Below, piece after piece: positions 1 through 10,898 of a stretch of 40,960 nucleotides of DNA; position 1 is the first letter of the stretch, and every line of letters begins with the position of its first letter. The stretch is taken from the NCBI GenBank assembly GCA_017941355.1, contig JAGAWN010000272.1, positions 1 to 40,960 of the forward strand, read 5' to 3'. Position numbers and translations under genes: made by a program. The notes below the pieces were generated by a model. That model saw only the letters and a program-made list of their open reading frames with translations, was not told the origin of the DNA and did not search any database. This DNA is from Ruminiclostridium sp. (GTDB lineage Bacteria > Bacillota > Clostridia > Oscillospirales > Ruminococcaceae).

Positions 1-94
1 CCAGACCGTTATCGTGGGCAGTGTTCCGGAATCGTTCTCGCACATTGTACTGGACGAGGAACATCTGTCGGAGATAGCGGATATAGACATCTGA
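1..94 (+). CDS. C-terminal end of an unidentified protein (partial)
   Basis: An open frame enters the window at base 2 and ends at TGA 92-94, giving the last 30 residues of a protein that finishes ...LSEIADIDI. The fragment is acidic and has no recognisable motif, so no function is assigned. It lies 18 bases before ligA on the same strand and probably belongs to the same transcript. The spacing and sensible codon use support it as a real gene end rather than chance. Confidence 0.5.
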   Translation, partial: QTVIVGSVPESFSHIVLDEEHLSEIADIDI

Positions 95-2089
<1,995 letters not shown>

Positions 2090-2092
2090 CAG

Positions 2093-2614
2093 ATGAAAAG
2101 ACTTGAAACGGAAAGACTGATACTCCGCGCTGTCGAGGAATCCGACACGCGGGCGGTATTCGAGAACTGGGCAAACGACCCGCAGGTCACCCGCTATATG
2201 ACGTGGAACCCACACCGCAGCATTGAAGATACCCGCATGATAATGGACTACTGGCTCAGTGAGTACGGCAAGGATACCACCTACCGCTGGGTAATCGTCC
2301 CGAAAAACGGACAGGAGCCTGTGGGAATGATAGATGTTGTGGGCTATGACGACGACGGCTCCGCTATCATAGGCTACTGCGAGGCAAGAAAGATGTGGAA
2401 CCGGGGCTACATGACCGAGGCTCTGAAAGCCGTGACCGCGCTTCTGCTTGAGGACGGCATAAAGAAGCTGAAAATAAGCGCCGTTGACGAGAACAAGGCA
2501 AGCAACCGCGTCATTCAGAAAGCCGGATTCACCTACGTTGACAGCGTGAACACGCCCTTGTCGCCGGTAAAGCCGGAGCTTGTCACGCTAAACAACTACA
2601 TTATGGAAAAGTAA
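2093..2614 (+). CDS. GNAT-family N-acetyltransferase (RimJ/RimL type)
   Basis: Predicted cytoplasmic acetyl-CoA-dependent N-acetyltransferase of 173 residues. The N-terminus MKRLETERLILRAVEES is the hallmark of the RimJ/RimL-like GNAT group. The middle holds the beta4/alpha3 region (ARKMWNRGYMTEALKAV), where the acetyl-CoA pyrophosphate loop lies, followed by the typical SNRVIQKAGF segment. Substrate cannot be told: ribosomal protein N-termini, an antibiotic or a small amine are all possible. A GGAG sits 8 bases before ATG 2093. The gene is packed between ligA and the CotH gene with 3-base and 1-base gaps, which suggests one operon without implying a shared pathway. Confidence 0.9.
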   Translation: MKRLETERLILRAVEESDTRAVFENWANDPQVTRYMTWNPHRSIEDTRMIMDYWLSEYGKDTTYRWVIVPKNGQEPVGMIDVVGYDDDGSAIIGYCEARKMWNRGYMTEALKAVTALLLEDGIKKLKISAVDENKASNRVIQKAGFTYVDSVNTPLSPVKPELVTLNNYIMEK

Positions 2615-2615
2615 C

Positions 2616-4985
2616 ATGAAAAAACTTATCGCTCTGCTTGCCGCGGTTATCGCTGTCGGCGTATTCTCAGTCTATATGCTCGAAAACCACGCCGATCTTC
2701 AGGTATCGCTCCCTACCACCTACGAGACTGCCGAGGATGCGGGGTATGACCCTGTTCCGGAAAGCGTTTCCACTGGGAAGCTGAATGTGAAGTTCCCGCA
2801 GAAAAAGACTTTCTACAGCGAGGACGTTGACGTGGAACTTGCCAGCGACGACGAGAACGCTGTCATCTACTACACCACCGACGGCAACGATCCTACAACC
2901 GACAGCGCGCGGTATTCAGAGCCTATACATCTTACCGCGAAGAACCGTGAGACCTGCACCACCGTGAAGGCTATCGCCGTGGACGGGGAGCAGCAGACGG
3001 ATATCGCTGTAAAAAGCTACATTGTCGGCAGGAACGTGGAACAGCGTTTCGACGAGAGTACCCTTGTGTTTGTGCTGTCCTCGGACGAGTACAACCTCTA
3101 TGACTACTACAACGGTATTGCAGTCGAGGGTTATCTGCGTGACGAGTTTATGAAAAACGAGTACAAGGGCGGAGAGATCAATCCCACCGATCCGGCAAAC
3201 TACAACATCGGCGGGCGTGAGAGCGAGCGCCCTATGTATGTGGAAGTGTTTGACAGCAAGGGTGAGCAGCTGATATCACAGGCTGCCGGAGCGCGTGTCG
3301 TCGGCGGCTACTCACGCGCCGTCGATCAGAAATCATGGCGGCTCATTGCCCGCAATCTGTACAGCGAGGGAAACGGAAAGTTCAAGTACCCGTTCTTCAC
3401 CGGCAATACAGACGGTTACGGGAATTTTCTCACCCGCTATGACCGCATAACGCTGCGCAACGGTGCCAATGACCGCGAGTTTGCCGGACTGCGCGACGAG
3501 CTTACAATGACGCTGGCGGCTGAAGCGGGATTCCCGGACACACAGGCTGTAACTCCCGCCGCCGTGTTCCTGAACGGCGAGTACTACGGCTACGCGTGGC
3601 TGCATGAAGCGTACAGCGAGGACTACCTCGAAATGATGTACGGCGGTACCAAAGAGAATTTCCGCATCGTCGGCAGCAGAGAGCTTGAAGTCGAAAGCGA
3701 CAACGAGGAGGACGCGCAGGCAATTGCCGACTGGCAGCGCATTGTGGAGCTTGCCGAAAAAGACCTCACCTTTGACATCTATTTCAATGAGTTCTGTCAG
3801 AAGGTGGATATCGACAACCTGATGATGTACTACGCCATGCAGATCTACGTTGACAACAAGGACTGGCCGGGCAACAACTTCAAGGTCTGGCGGTACTACC
3901 CCGCCGACGGAGAGATCACCGACAGTCCGTATCTTGACGGGAAGTGGAGATTCCTGCTGTTCGACGCGGAGTATGCGTGGGGACTTTACGGCGCGGGCTA
4001 CAGCGACGACACACTGCGCGCGGTGCTGACCGGAAAGCATATGCAGGGCGCTTCCCACATACTGAGGGGACTGCTGTACCGAAAGGATATACAGGAGAAG
4101 TTTGCCGACACGGTATGTGAACTTACCGCAGGCGCGTTCTCGCCGGAAAACGTAAAAGCGCGGCTTGACGAGCTTATCGCGGAAAGCGATGCCGAGCAGA
4201 TGTACGCGCTGAAAAACGGCTACACTTCCGAATGGGCAAACGAATGGACTTTCGCTGACAGCCGCCAGCAGATACGGGATTTCGCGGAATACAGACCCAC
4301 CATTATGAAGAACAGCTTCATGCGCAGATTCGGCATAAGCGGTGAACGCTACAACGTAAGCTTCCGCGCTCCCACAGGGGCTTCGATAAAGGCGGGAGCG
4401 CTTACCGCAAAAGCCGGCGAGAGCGCCTCGATAGCCTATTTCACCGAGTACGGTACGGAACTTGCCGCACTTCCCTACGACGGCTATACGGTCGATCACT
4501 GGGATATAAACGGTATGACTTACACGGGAGATACCATCCGGATAGACAGCTCGCTTGCCGACACAAACGGCAATGTTACCGTGTCACTGTACCTGAACAA
4601 TCCCGGCACTCCGGGAGCCGTCCGGATCACCGAGCTTTACACCGCCGGGGACGACGACGCGGCAGTTATCACAAATTCGACGGCGGAGAGCGTGAACCTG
4701 CGCGGCTGGTATCTTTCCGACAAGGCGACAGAGCCGGACAGGTACGAACTCCCGGATACCGAGATACCCGCCGGCGGTTCGGTGACGATCGTTTTCAAGG
4801 ACAACAACGGCACCTCCGCGCTTATGAAGCACCGCACGAATTTCAGCCTTAAACCCGGCGAAACGCTGTATCTGAACGACAGAAAGCTCAACACCGTTTC
4901 GCAGGTCCCCGTGCTTGCGCTATCCCCCGGACAGTATATCTCGCTTGGTGCAGACGGTTCATATACCATTCACAGCACAAAATGA
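2616..4985 (+). CDS. Secreted CotH-kinase protein with chitobiase-like and lamin-tail domains
   Basis: 789-residue exported protein. Residues 1-22 form a signal peptide or membrane anchor (MKKLIALLAAVIAVGVFSVY). About 50-135 is a chitobiase/beta-hexosaminidase C-terminal-type Ig-like domain (IYYTTDGNDPTTDS). About 195-520 is a CotH kinase domain, the atypical protein kinase fold known from the Bacillus spore coat: LRNGANDREFAGLRDE, the VDNKDWPGNN segment near residue 413 and FDAEYAWGL near 450 carry the expected Asp and Asn residues. The C-terminus from about 665 resembles a lamin-tail domain (VRITELYTAG ... NLRGWYLSD). CotH proteins of this build occur on the surface of fibre-degrading Ruminococcus species; the substrate here is unknown. 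ATG 2616 is one base after the GNAT stop, and a bidirectional terminator follows. Confidence 0.9.
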   Translation: MKKLIALLAAVIAVGVFSVYMLENHADLQVSLPTTYETAEDAGYDPVPESVSTGKLNVKFPQKKTFYSEDVDVELASDDENAVIYYTTDGNDPTTDSARYSEPIHLTAKNRETCTTVKAIAVDGEQQTDIAVKSYIVGRNVEQRFDESTLVFVLSSDEYNLYDYYNGIAVEGYLRDEFMKNEYKGGEINPTDPANYNIGGRESERPMYVEVFDSKGEQLISQAAGARVVGGYSRAVDQKSWRLIARNLYSEGNGKFKYPFFTGNTDGYGNFLTRYDRITLRNGANDREFAGLRDELTMTLAAEAGFPDTQAVTPAAVFLNGEYYGYAWLHEAYSEDYLEMMYGGTKENFRIVGSRELEVESDNEEDAQAIADWQRIVELAEKDLTFDIYFNEFCQKVDIDNLMMYYAMQIYVDNKDWPGNNFKVWRYYPADGEITDSPYLDGKWRFLLFDAEYAWGLYGAGYSDDTLRAVLTGKHMQGASHILRGLLYRKDIQEKFADTVCELTAGAFSPENVKARLDELIAESDAEQMYALKNGYTSEWANEWTFADSRQQIRDFAEYRPTIMKNSFMRRFGISGERYNVSFRAPTGASIKAGALTAKAGESASIAYFTEYGTELAALPYDGYTVDHWDINGMTYTGDTIRIDSSLADTNGNVTVSLYLNNPGTPGAVRITELYTAGDDDAAVITNSTAESVNLRGWYLSDKATEPDRYELPDTEIPAGGSVTIVFKDNNGTSALMKHRTNFSLKPGETLYLNDRKLNTVSQVPVLALSPGQYISLGADGSYTIHSTK

Positions 4986-5009
4986 ACGGTGCAGCGAGGC
5001 AAAAATAAA

Positions 5010-5045
5010 AAAACAGCAGACCCGATAGTTCGGATCTGCTGTTTT
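5010..5045. terminator. Bidirectional rho-independent terminator
   Basis: A stem of about 14 bp (AACAGCAGACCCGA pairing with TTCGGATCTGCTGTT, one G-T type mismatch) with loop TAGT is flanked by an A-run on the left and a T-run on the right. It lies between the convergent CotH and vWA genes and can stop transcription from both sides. Confidence 0.9.
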
Positions 5046-5046
5046 C

Positions 5047-7314
5047 TTACTTTCCTGCCTCTGTCAGATGGCAAGACAGTGAAACCTGCTTGTTATCCCA
5101 GTTCGCTGTGTATGTGAAGTCGTTCTCCGCCGCTCCGGAAACCCGTATCGTGCGGTTAATCACTATCGTGTTCACAAACTTCGAGTTCACATCGTAAACC
5201 TTGATCTTGAATATGTTCGGATTCTCAAGATCACGGCGTAAGGTTGTCATAAGCACATACCGGCTGCGGCATTTCCCGTCGTCGTCCTCCCAAAGGATCT
5301 TGGTAACGATCGGACTTCCCGTTGCAAGTACCGCCTTGACCCGGTTGAACTCCGCTTCGCTGTTCAGCGAGAAAGATGTCCCCGTGTCCCGGAAGCTCTC
5401 ATAATAGTGTATAGCACGCAGCATCTGAAAATCATTCTCGCTATAGACCGTTCTCAGCGTGTTCGCTGTGTAGTTCGGAACAAGTATCTCGGCATTCTCC
5501 CACTCCGTACCGGCGTCCTTGTACGGAACCGTGATCTTCACCCAGCCCTTTTCCTGCGACGCGCGCGCGTCCTCAGTGTTCACTTTCAGTGTCTGCCCCG
5601 GGCTAAGGAAGTTCAGGTAGGAATCCGGACGCGTCCACTGCTCCTGCATAAGCTGTAAGATCACCTTGCGCAAAGGCTCGGAGGTTGAGATAGTGGTTCC
5701 GGTAAAGGTATAAGCGTTGTCACCCTCGCCGCCGGAGCCTGCGACACCTCCGCGGAACCAGTCGCGCGCCAGCATCACCATGCCGAAGTCAAGCGTGCTT
5801 CTTTCCTTTGACTTGAAATTCTGGAAGCTGAATCCGTTGAAATCCGGGTCAAAACCGGTATCGTAAAGCGTGTAGCTGTCCGGTGTGCCGTCAAAGTCGT
5901 CATCGACGATGTCGTCCTCCATTTCGGCAATAATGGTGGAGTACAGACCTTCCAGTATATTCGCTTCCGAAATGGGGTAGTAGCTGCCGCCGGTGGATTC
6001 CGCGATAGCAGTAAGCAGTTCGGTGTCGATCTCGTCACCCAGACCGATCGTGTTAATGGTGACATTTTTGGACTTCGCCAACGAAACGATGTCCGTTACG
6101 GTGTAGCCCGCCGTATCTGTGGATATACCGTCAGTGAGCAGTACAATGATGTTTCTCTCGGCGGTCATTTCATCGGAGAACCCGGAAAGGCTCTCCATAA
6201 GTGCGTTCTCAACGCTTGTGCCGTCGAATCCGGGACCCAGCGTGCGTACCGAGCTGATAGCAGGCAGGATCCGGGATTTGTCCGCGTCAAAGTCGATAAG
6301 CTTCTTGTAGTCGTAGGTGAACACGGAGATAGCGAACTTTACCTCGTTTCCCAGTGCCGTAACAAAGTTCTTGGCAAAGGAAAGACGCTTGAAGTTCACA
6401 TCGCTCTCTTTTGAAGTGGACTGAATGGATTTCGGGTACATAGAACCGGAGTTGTCTATCAGCAGATGAACGTTCATAACACCGCTGTCGTAAGCTTTGG
6501 CAGCCTTGTGAATGACGGTATCCGCTCCGAGAACGTAAACTCCGTCCTCCGACAACTCAACGGTAACAGTCCCGGATTCCGTGTCGATCCCGCCGCCCGC
6601 CGGGTTGTATTTTTTGAGGTACGGATCGAACTTGTAAGCCATTATGCTCGATTCGTCGATCCTGCTGAGTTTCACAATGTTCTTGTCATAGGTGAATTTC
6701 ATAACCGCAGTATCATAGCCGCTCTCACAGTAAAACTCGTAAGGCGCGGTGAGCGTACCTGCGTTGGAAGCTACCGCGTTGAGCGAAAGCTTATCTACGG
6801 TAGCCGCGTATATCCCGGCATGACCGGTGACGGTAACAGTACCATCGTCAAAGGGGATAACGCGGGTGAATACGCGGTCTGCGTCCTTTGTCTGCTCGTC
6901 GGAAATGAGGGAAAGCGGGTCAAGCCCTGCTCTTATCTCAACACCGTCCTTTATGCCGTCGCCGTCGGAATCCGCGTTTGTTGAGCTTGTGCCGTAATTT
7001 TCCTCGTCCATGTCGGAAAGCCCGTCACCGTCGGTATCTGCGGAAACGACCTGTGTTTTCCCGGAAAGCTCGTCGGAGTTTATCACGCTGTCGCCGTCAT
7101 AATCGGCGTTGGGGTCAAGTTCCTCCACCGTGTCGTATGTATCCGGATAGAACCGGTTGAAGTTGTATTTCAGCGCTGCGACCTTGTTGTCCTCGTTTGC
7201 CTTGACAGCAAGATAAGCAAGGATCCCTCCGAGAACGACTACAACAGCCGCTGCCGATATCAGAATTGTTTTGGTTTTCGTGTCGGTGCCGCCCGACGAT
7301 CTTCCGATAGCCAT
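5047..7314 (-). CDS. Membrane-anchored vWA-domain protein with calcium-binding (TSP3-like) repeats
   Basis: 755 residues from ATG 7314, whose upstream GAAAGGCGG is a fair ribosome site; the ATG 11 codons further upstream has only a GCAGG touching it. One membrane helix lies near residues 15-36, so the rest is probably extracellular. Residues about 60-130 carry Asp-rich thrombospondin type-3-like loops (DYDGDSVINSDEL, DTDGDGLSDMDE, DSDGDGIKDGVE). The vWA domain, about 282-475, has a complete metal site: D287-N-S-G-S, the GTSVENAL threonine and LLTDGIS. A further loop DDDFDGTPDSY follows, and the remaining 270 residues are not recognised. Such proteins bind ligands or partners through a divalent cation, here probably at the cell surface. 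It has its own promoter and shares the terminator with the CotH gene. Confidence 0.85.
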   Translation of the reverse strand: MAIGRSSGGTDTKTKTILISAAAVVVVLGGILAYLAVKANEDNKVAALKYNFNRFYPDTYDTVEELDPNADYDGDSVINSDELSGKTQVVSADTDGDGLSDMDEENYGTSSTNADSDGDGIKDGVEIRAGLDPLSLISDEQTKDADRVFTRVIPFDDGTVTVTGHAGIYAATVDKLSLNAVASNAGTLTAPYEFYCESGYDTAVMKFTYDKNIVKLSRIDESSIMAYKFDPYLKKYNPAGGGIDTESGTVTVELSEDGVYVLGADTVIHKAAKAYDSGVMNVHLLIDNSGSMYPKSIQSTSKESDVNFKRLSFAKNFVTALGNEVKFAISVFTYDYKKLIDFDADKSRILPAISSVRTLGPGFDGTSVENALMESLSGFSDEMTAERNIIVLLTDGISTDTAGYTVTDIVSLAKSKNVTINTIGLGDEIDTELLTAIAESTGGSYYPISEANILEGLYSTIIAEMEDDIVDDDFDGTPDSYTLYDTGFDPDFNGFSFQNFKSKERSTLDFGMVMLARDWFRGGVAGSGGEGDNAYTFTGTTISTSEPLRKVILQLMQEQWTRPDSYLNFLSPGQTLKVNTEDARASQEKGWVKITVPYKDAGTEWENAEILVPNYTANTLRTVYSENDFQMLRAIHYYESFRDTGTSFSLNSEAEFNRVKAVLATGSPIVTKILWEDDDGKCRSRYVLMTTLRRDLENPNIFKIKVYDVNSKFVNTIVINRTIRVSGAAENDFTYTANWDNKQVSLSCHLTEAGK

Positions 7315-7372
7315 TAATGATCTGTCCGCCTTTCGTGCATCCTGCACTTGAATTATATTTGTATTGTACTAT

Positions 7373-7401
7373 ATTATACCATATTTCCGCTCAAAGGTCA
7401 A
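7373..7401 (-). promoter_or_regulatory. Sigma-A promoter for the vWA gene
   Basis: On the minus strand TTGACC (7401-7396), a 17-base spacer and TATAAT (7378-7373) stand about 60 bases before ATG 7314. Five of six -35 bases and all -10 bases match consensus. No terminator was seen between this promoter and the end of the preceding binding-protein gene, so some read-through from the sugar operon is possible. Confidence 0.85.
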
Positions 7402-7453
7402 CGTAAAAACCATGTTCGGCACAATTTTCGGGATTTCATATAAATACAATTGG

Positions 7454-9052
7454 TTATTTTGCCAATTGAGCATTCCGCCGTTTGGTGCGTATAAATCCGT
7501 ACAGGAAATACGCAGCTATGAACACCCACACGGCAGCGAGCGAAACCAGCAATGCGACAGCGCCGACGGGCAGCTCTCCGAGATCCGCCTTGCCGGAAGC
7601 GGAACTGCCGTCGAGCCTGTAAAGAGCGGCAGTATCGGCGTAAAGCTTGTCAAAATACGCGTCGTCGATATTTTCCTTTCGCCGCGTGGATTTCGCGGTA
7701 CTTTCGATAAGCTGTCCCGCTGCGTCGCGCAGGGAAGCCGAGCCGTTGAACACGGCGGTGGTGAAAGTGTTCGGGATATTGTCCAGCAGCAGCTTTGCGG
7801 CATTTATCTTGACATCGTAGTGGGTGTCGGTATCGGCACCGGCGAGGGAGAGGTATTCGCGGTATTCCTCGCTGTCCCGCGCCTTCGTGGTAACGGGAAC
7901 ATACCCCTCTGTCTCGGAGTAGGGTATCTGCACGTTGTTCGTAAGCAGAAATTGTGTGAACAGCCAAGAAGCAAGGACTTCCCGCGGGTTTTCCTTGTTG
8001 AAGATGCAGACCGAGGGACCCTGCGAGATCATCTGCGGGTGAGCGGGATCGTACTGCGGTACAGGTCTCACAACGGTCTCAAATTCAACCATTGAGTCCT
8101 CCGCGATATCGTGATGAACTGCGCGGCTTCCCATCCATGTCGCACCGGCAGTGGAATCCACAGCGAAAATGCACTGACCGGCGTTGAGGAAGTTACCGGG
8201 ATAGCTTGATATCTTGAAAGTTGAGAACGCGCCTTTCTTAACGTGATCGGAAACGGTGTAAAGAATGTTCCGGGTATCGTCATTGAACAGCCCGATGTGT
8301 CCGGTATCGTCGGAATAATCCGCGCCGAGCTGCCGCAGCATCTGTATCATCATGTTGTCGGTTGACTTGTAAATGAACGGTATCATGACCTTCTGCCCGT
8401 TGACTTTGTAAGTGCCGTCGGCATTTTTCTCCGCGGCAGCATCGGAGACTTCCCATATAAAGTCCCATGTAAGCACATCGGGAACGGAGTAGCCGAGGGA
8501 TTCGACCATGTCCTTGTTGATGTAGCAGGCTTCGGTGGAACGCATAAACGGCAGAGCGTAGTATTGCCCGCCGAGCTTGCATTCCTCCATGTACTGCGGA
8601 TAGATCTCGTCGAACCGGGGTGCGTCGAATTTCACAAGGGAGCCGCCAAACCCGTACATTTCGTCATTTATCAGCGCGTCCAGCGGGACGACTGTGTTCT
8701 GCCCGGTCATGTACGTTGCAATATGATCGGGGTATGTGATGCACACGTTCGGGGTGGTTCTTGTGGGAATGTTTGTGATAACATCGTTGTAAATCGTGCC
8801 GTAGTCGGTGTAAAGCCGCAGATCTACGCTGATATTCGGGTAGTATGAGCCGAACTCCTCGATAGCATTGCGGTAGATGTCGGTCTGAGTGCGGTTGGTA
8901 TCGTTCTTGGCCCAGAACACGATGCTGATGTTGTCTGAGCCGAGGGAACCGGGAACCTGAAACTCCTCCGCGGCGCGGGAGCCGTGGCAGCTTCCCAGCG
9001 CGGTAACGGCGCAGAGAACGGCGGCTGCAAAACGAAAGCATTTCTTCTTCAT
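7454..9052 (-). CDS. Extracellular solute-binding protein of a sugar ABC transporter, with C-terminal membrane helix
   Basis: 532-residue binding protein of the CUT1 sugar type (family 1). The N-terminus is a lipoprotein signal with lipobox L19-G-S-C22, and the mature body (VFWAKNDTNRTQTDIYRNAI, SIVF start) resembles MalE/UgpB-like proteins. It should capture a sugar outside the cell and pass it to the two permeases upstream. The C-terminus is odd: a strong hydrophobic helix near residues 497-519 followed by FIRTKRRNAQLAK, as if the protein were anchored at both ends. ATG 9052 overlaps the permease stop by one base (TGATG); a TTG just upstream is less likely as start. The sugar cannot be read from the sequence. 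Confidence 0.88.
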   Translation of the reverse strand: MKKKCFRFAAAVLCAVTALGSCHGSRAAEEFQVPGSLGSDNISIVFWAKNDTNRTQTDIYRNAIEEFGSYYPNISVDLRLYTDYGTIYNDVITNIPTRTTPNVCITYPDHIATYMTGQNTVVPLDALINDEMYGFGGSLVKFDAPRFDEIYPQYMEECKLGGQYYALPFMRSTEACYINKDMVESLGYSVPDVLTWDFIWEVSDAAAEKNADGTYKVNGQKVMIPFIYKSTDNMMIQMLRQLGADYSDDTGHIGLFNDDTRNILYTVSDHVKKGAFSTFKISSYPGNFLNAGQCIFAVDSTAGATWMGSRAVHHDIAEDSMVEFETVVRPVPQYDPAHPQMISQGPSVCIFNKENPREVLASWLFTQFLLTNNVQIPYSETEGYVPVTTKARDSEEYREYLSLAGADTDTHYDVKINAAKLLLDNIPNTFTTAVFNGSASLRDAAGQLIESTAKSTRRKENIDDAYFDKLYADTAALYRLDGSSASGKADLGELPVGAVALLVSLAAVWVFIAAYFLYGFIRTKRRNAQLAK

Positions 9053-9888
9053 CAACCCTTTGTACCTCCCCGGGAAACGCCCTCCATGATCTTCTTTCTG
9101 AAAATTATGAACAGAACGATCAGCGGCAGCGATATAACGACTACCGCAGCCATCATCGCGGGAATGTTCTCACGTCCGAAACCGTTCTCGCGTATCTCCT
9201 GAATACCGTTTGAAACGAGGTAGTAAGCCTTGTCGTCGGTAATGAGCCGCGGCCAGACGTAGGAGTTCCAGCACTCGATTATCTTTAATATCACGATAGT
9301 GACCACAGTAGGCTTGCAGATAGGCAGCATAACCTTTGTGAGATATCTGAAATCGCTCGTTCCGTCAACCTTAGCCGCCTTGTACAGTTCGTCGGGAATC
9401 TGCTCAAAGTTCTCTTTCAGCAGGTAGATGTAGAAAACGGAAGTTACGGACGGCAGTATCAGACCGCTGAAAGTGTTGCGCATACCCATGTCCGTAATGG
9501 TCTGAAAGTTTGTTATGATAACAAGCTCGTTCGGTATCATCATCAGCGCGAGGTACAGTGTGAACAGCGCGTTCCTGCCCCTGAACTGCATACGCGAAAA
9601 GGCGAAAGCGGCAGGAACTATGACAACGAGCATAAGCGCGGTGGTTATGACCGTAAAAATGAGCGTATTGAGAAAATACTGTGCGAGCGGAACTGCCGTG
9701 AAAGCCTCGGTGTAGTTTTCAAGCGTTGGGGTCAGTGTGAAGAACTGCGGTATATACTCCGAACTGTAGGAGCCGTAGCTTTTCACCGATGTCAGCAGCA
9801 TCCAGTAAAACGGGAAAATGACCAGCACCGCCCATACCGACAGCAGAACATACACCAGTACGGTGACCACATATTTTTTCTTTTTCAT
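9052..9888 (-). CDS. Sugar ABC transporter permease (MalG type)
   Basis: 278-residue inner-membrane permease with six predicted helices, the usual length and shape for MalG/UgpE/LacG proteins. The cytoplasmic coupling loop is clear: EQIPDELYKAAKVDGTSDFRYLTKVMLP matches the EAA motif (E-x3-AA-x-DG) that docks on the ATPase. The N-terminus has a long first helix after KKKKY. ATG 9888 is preceded by AAGG. It follows the first permease after 107 bases with no visible terminator and overlaps the binding-protein gene by one base, so translation of the two is likely coupled. Confidence 0.93.
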   Translation of the reverse strand: MKKKKYVVTVLVYVLLSVWAVLVIFPFYWMLLTSVKSYGSYSSEYIPQFFTLTPTLENYTEAFTAVPLAQYFLNTLIFTVITTALMLVVIVPAAFAFSRMQFRGRNALFTLYLALMMIPNELVIITNFQTITDMGMRNTFSGLILPSVTSVFYIYLLKENFEQIPDELYKAAKVDGTSDFRYLTKVMLPICKPTVVTIVILKIIECWNSYVWPRLITDDKAYYLVSNGIQEIRENGFGRENIPAMMAAVVVISLPLIVLFIIFRKKIMEGVSRGGTKG

Positions 9889-9995
9889 AGTATCACAACC
9901 TTATCAACGATGTATTGGATCAGCAGGAACAGTTCTCCCCGAGAAAAATCTGCGGAATCTGCCGACGCGCCGGGATCCGTAAGACCTGACGCATA

Positions 9996-10889
9996 TCAGC
10001 CCGCTTTCGTCCCCTTTTTGCTTATCATCAGATTTATCACCGTTATCGTCAGCACGATCACAAACAGTATGATCGCCGCCGCGGACGCATACGACGGATA
10101 CCCGCCGCTGTCACCGTACAGCATATCATATATGTACCCGACTATCGTGTTCATTCCCGCCGCGTTGAGATCTGTGCCGAATAACGCCACCGAGTCGCTG
10201 TATGCCTTGAACGCACCGATAAATCCCGTTATCACAAGATAAAAGATCATAGGCGAGATCATCGGCAGAGTTATCCGCGTGAATATCCTCCATTTCGGAG
10301 TGCCGTCTATCCGCGCAGCCTTGTAGTATGTCTCGTTCACCGACGCCAGCGCACTCGTCAGTATCAGCACCTTGAACGGCAGTACGATCCAGATAGTGTA
10401 AAAACACAGTACAAACATCTTCGCCCAGTACGGACCGTCAATGAAATCCACCGATTCCCCGCCGAAAAGATTGATAAGTATGTTCACAAGCCCGTCCGAA
10501 TACGCAGTTTTCTTGAAAAGGATCATAAATACCAGTCCCACCGCCAGCGTGTTCGTAACATAAGGCAGAAAATACACAGTCTGGAAAAAATTCCTCAGCT
10601 TCTTAATGGAGTTCAGTGCAAGCGATATCACCAGCGCAAACCCCGTTGACAGCGGCACAGTAATGATAACAAGAATGAACGTGTTCTGCAAAGCCTGCAT
10701 GAAATAAGGATCGTGCAGTACATATTCGTAGTTGTAAATACCCGTGCCGAATGAACTCTGCGAAGCGGAATTGTACCCCTCCTCAAAGGAGTAGATGAAT
10801 ACGTCGATCAAAGGGTACAGCATAAATACCCCAAGAAAGATCACAGACGGCAGCAGATACAGCCACGCCCTGAAATTGTTCTTTTTCAT
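9996..10889 (-). CDS. Sugar ABC transporter permease (MalF/UgpA type)
   Basis: 297-residue permease with about six membrane helices (LYLLPSVIFLGVFMLYPL at the start). The EAA coupling loop is ASVNETYYKAARIDGTPKWR near residues 185-205. It pairs with the MalG-type permease to form the channel of a CUT1 importer. ATG 10889 has AGGAG seven bases upstream, overlapping the end of the ATPase gene region. It is second among the transporter genes in transcription order. Confidence 0.93.
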   Translation of the reverse strand: MKKNNFRAWLYLLPSVIFLGVFMLYPLIDVFIYSFEEGYNSASQSSFGTGIYNYEYVLHDPYFMQALQNTFILVIITVPLSTGFALVISLALNSIKKLRNFFQTVYFLPYVTNTLAVGLVFMILFKKTAYSDGLVNILINLFGGESVDFIDGPYWAKMFVLCFYTIWIVLPFKVLILTSALASVNETYYKAARIDGTPKWRIFTRITLPMISPMIFYLVITGFIGAFKAYSDSVALFGTDLNAAGMNTIVGYIYDMLYGDSGGYPSYASAAAIILFVIVLTITVINLMISKKGTKAG

Positions 10890-10898
10890 AGCAGCTCC

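Noticed and set aside
7315..7347. Upstream ATG for the vWA protein
   Set aside because: Its only ribosome-like bases touch the codon, while ATG 7314 has GAAAGGCGG at a workable distance.
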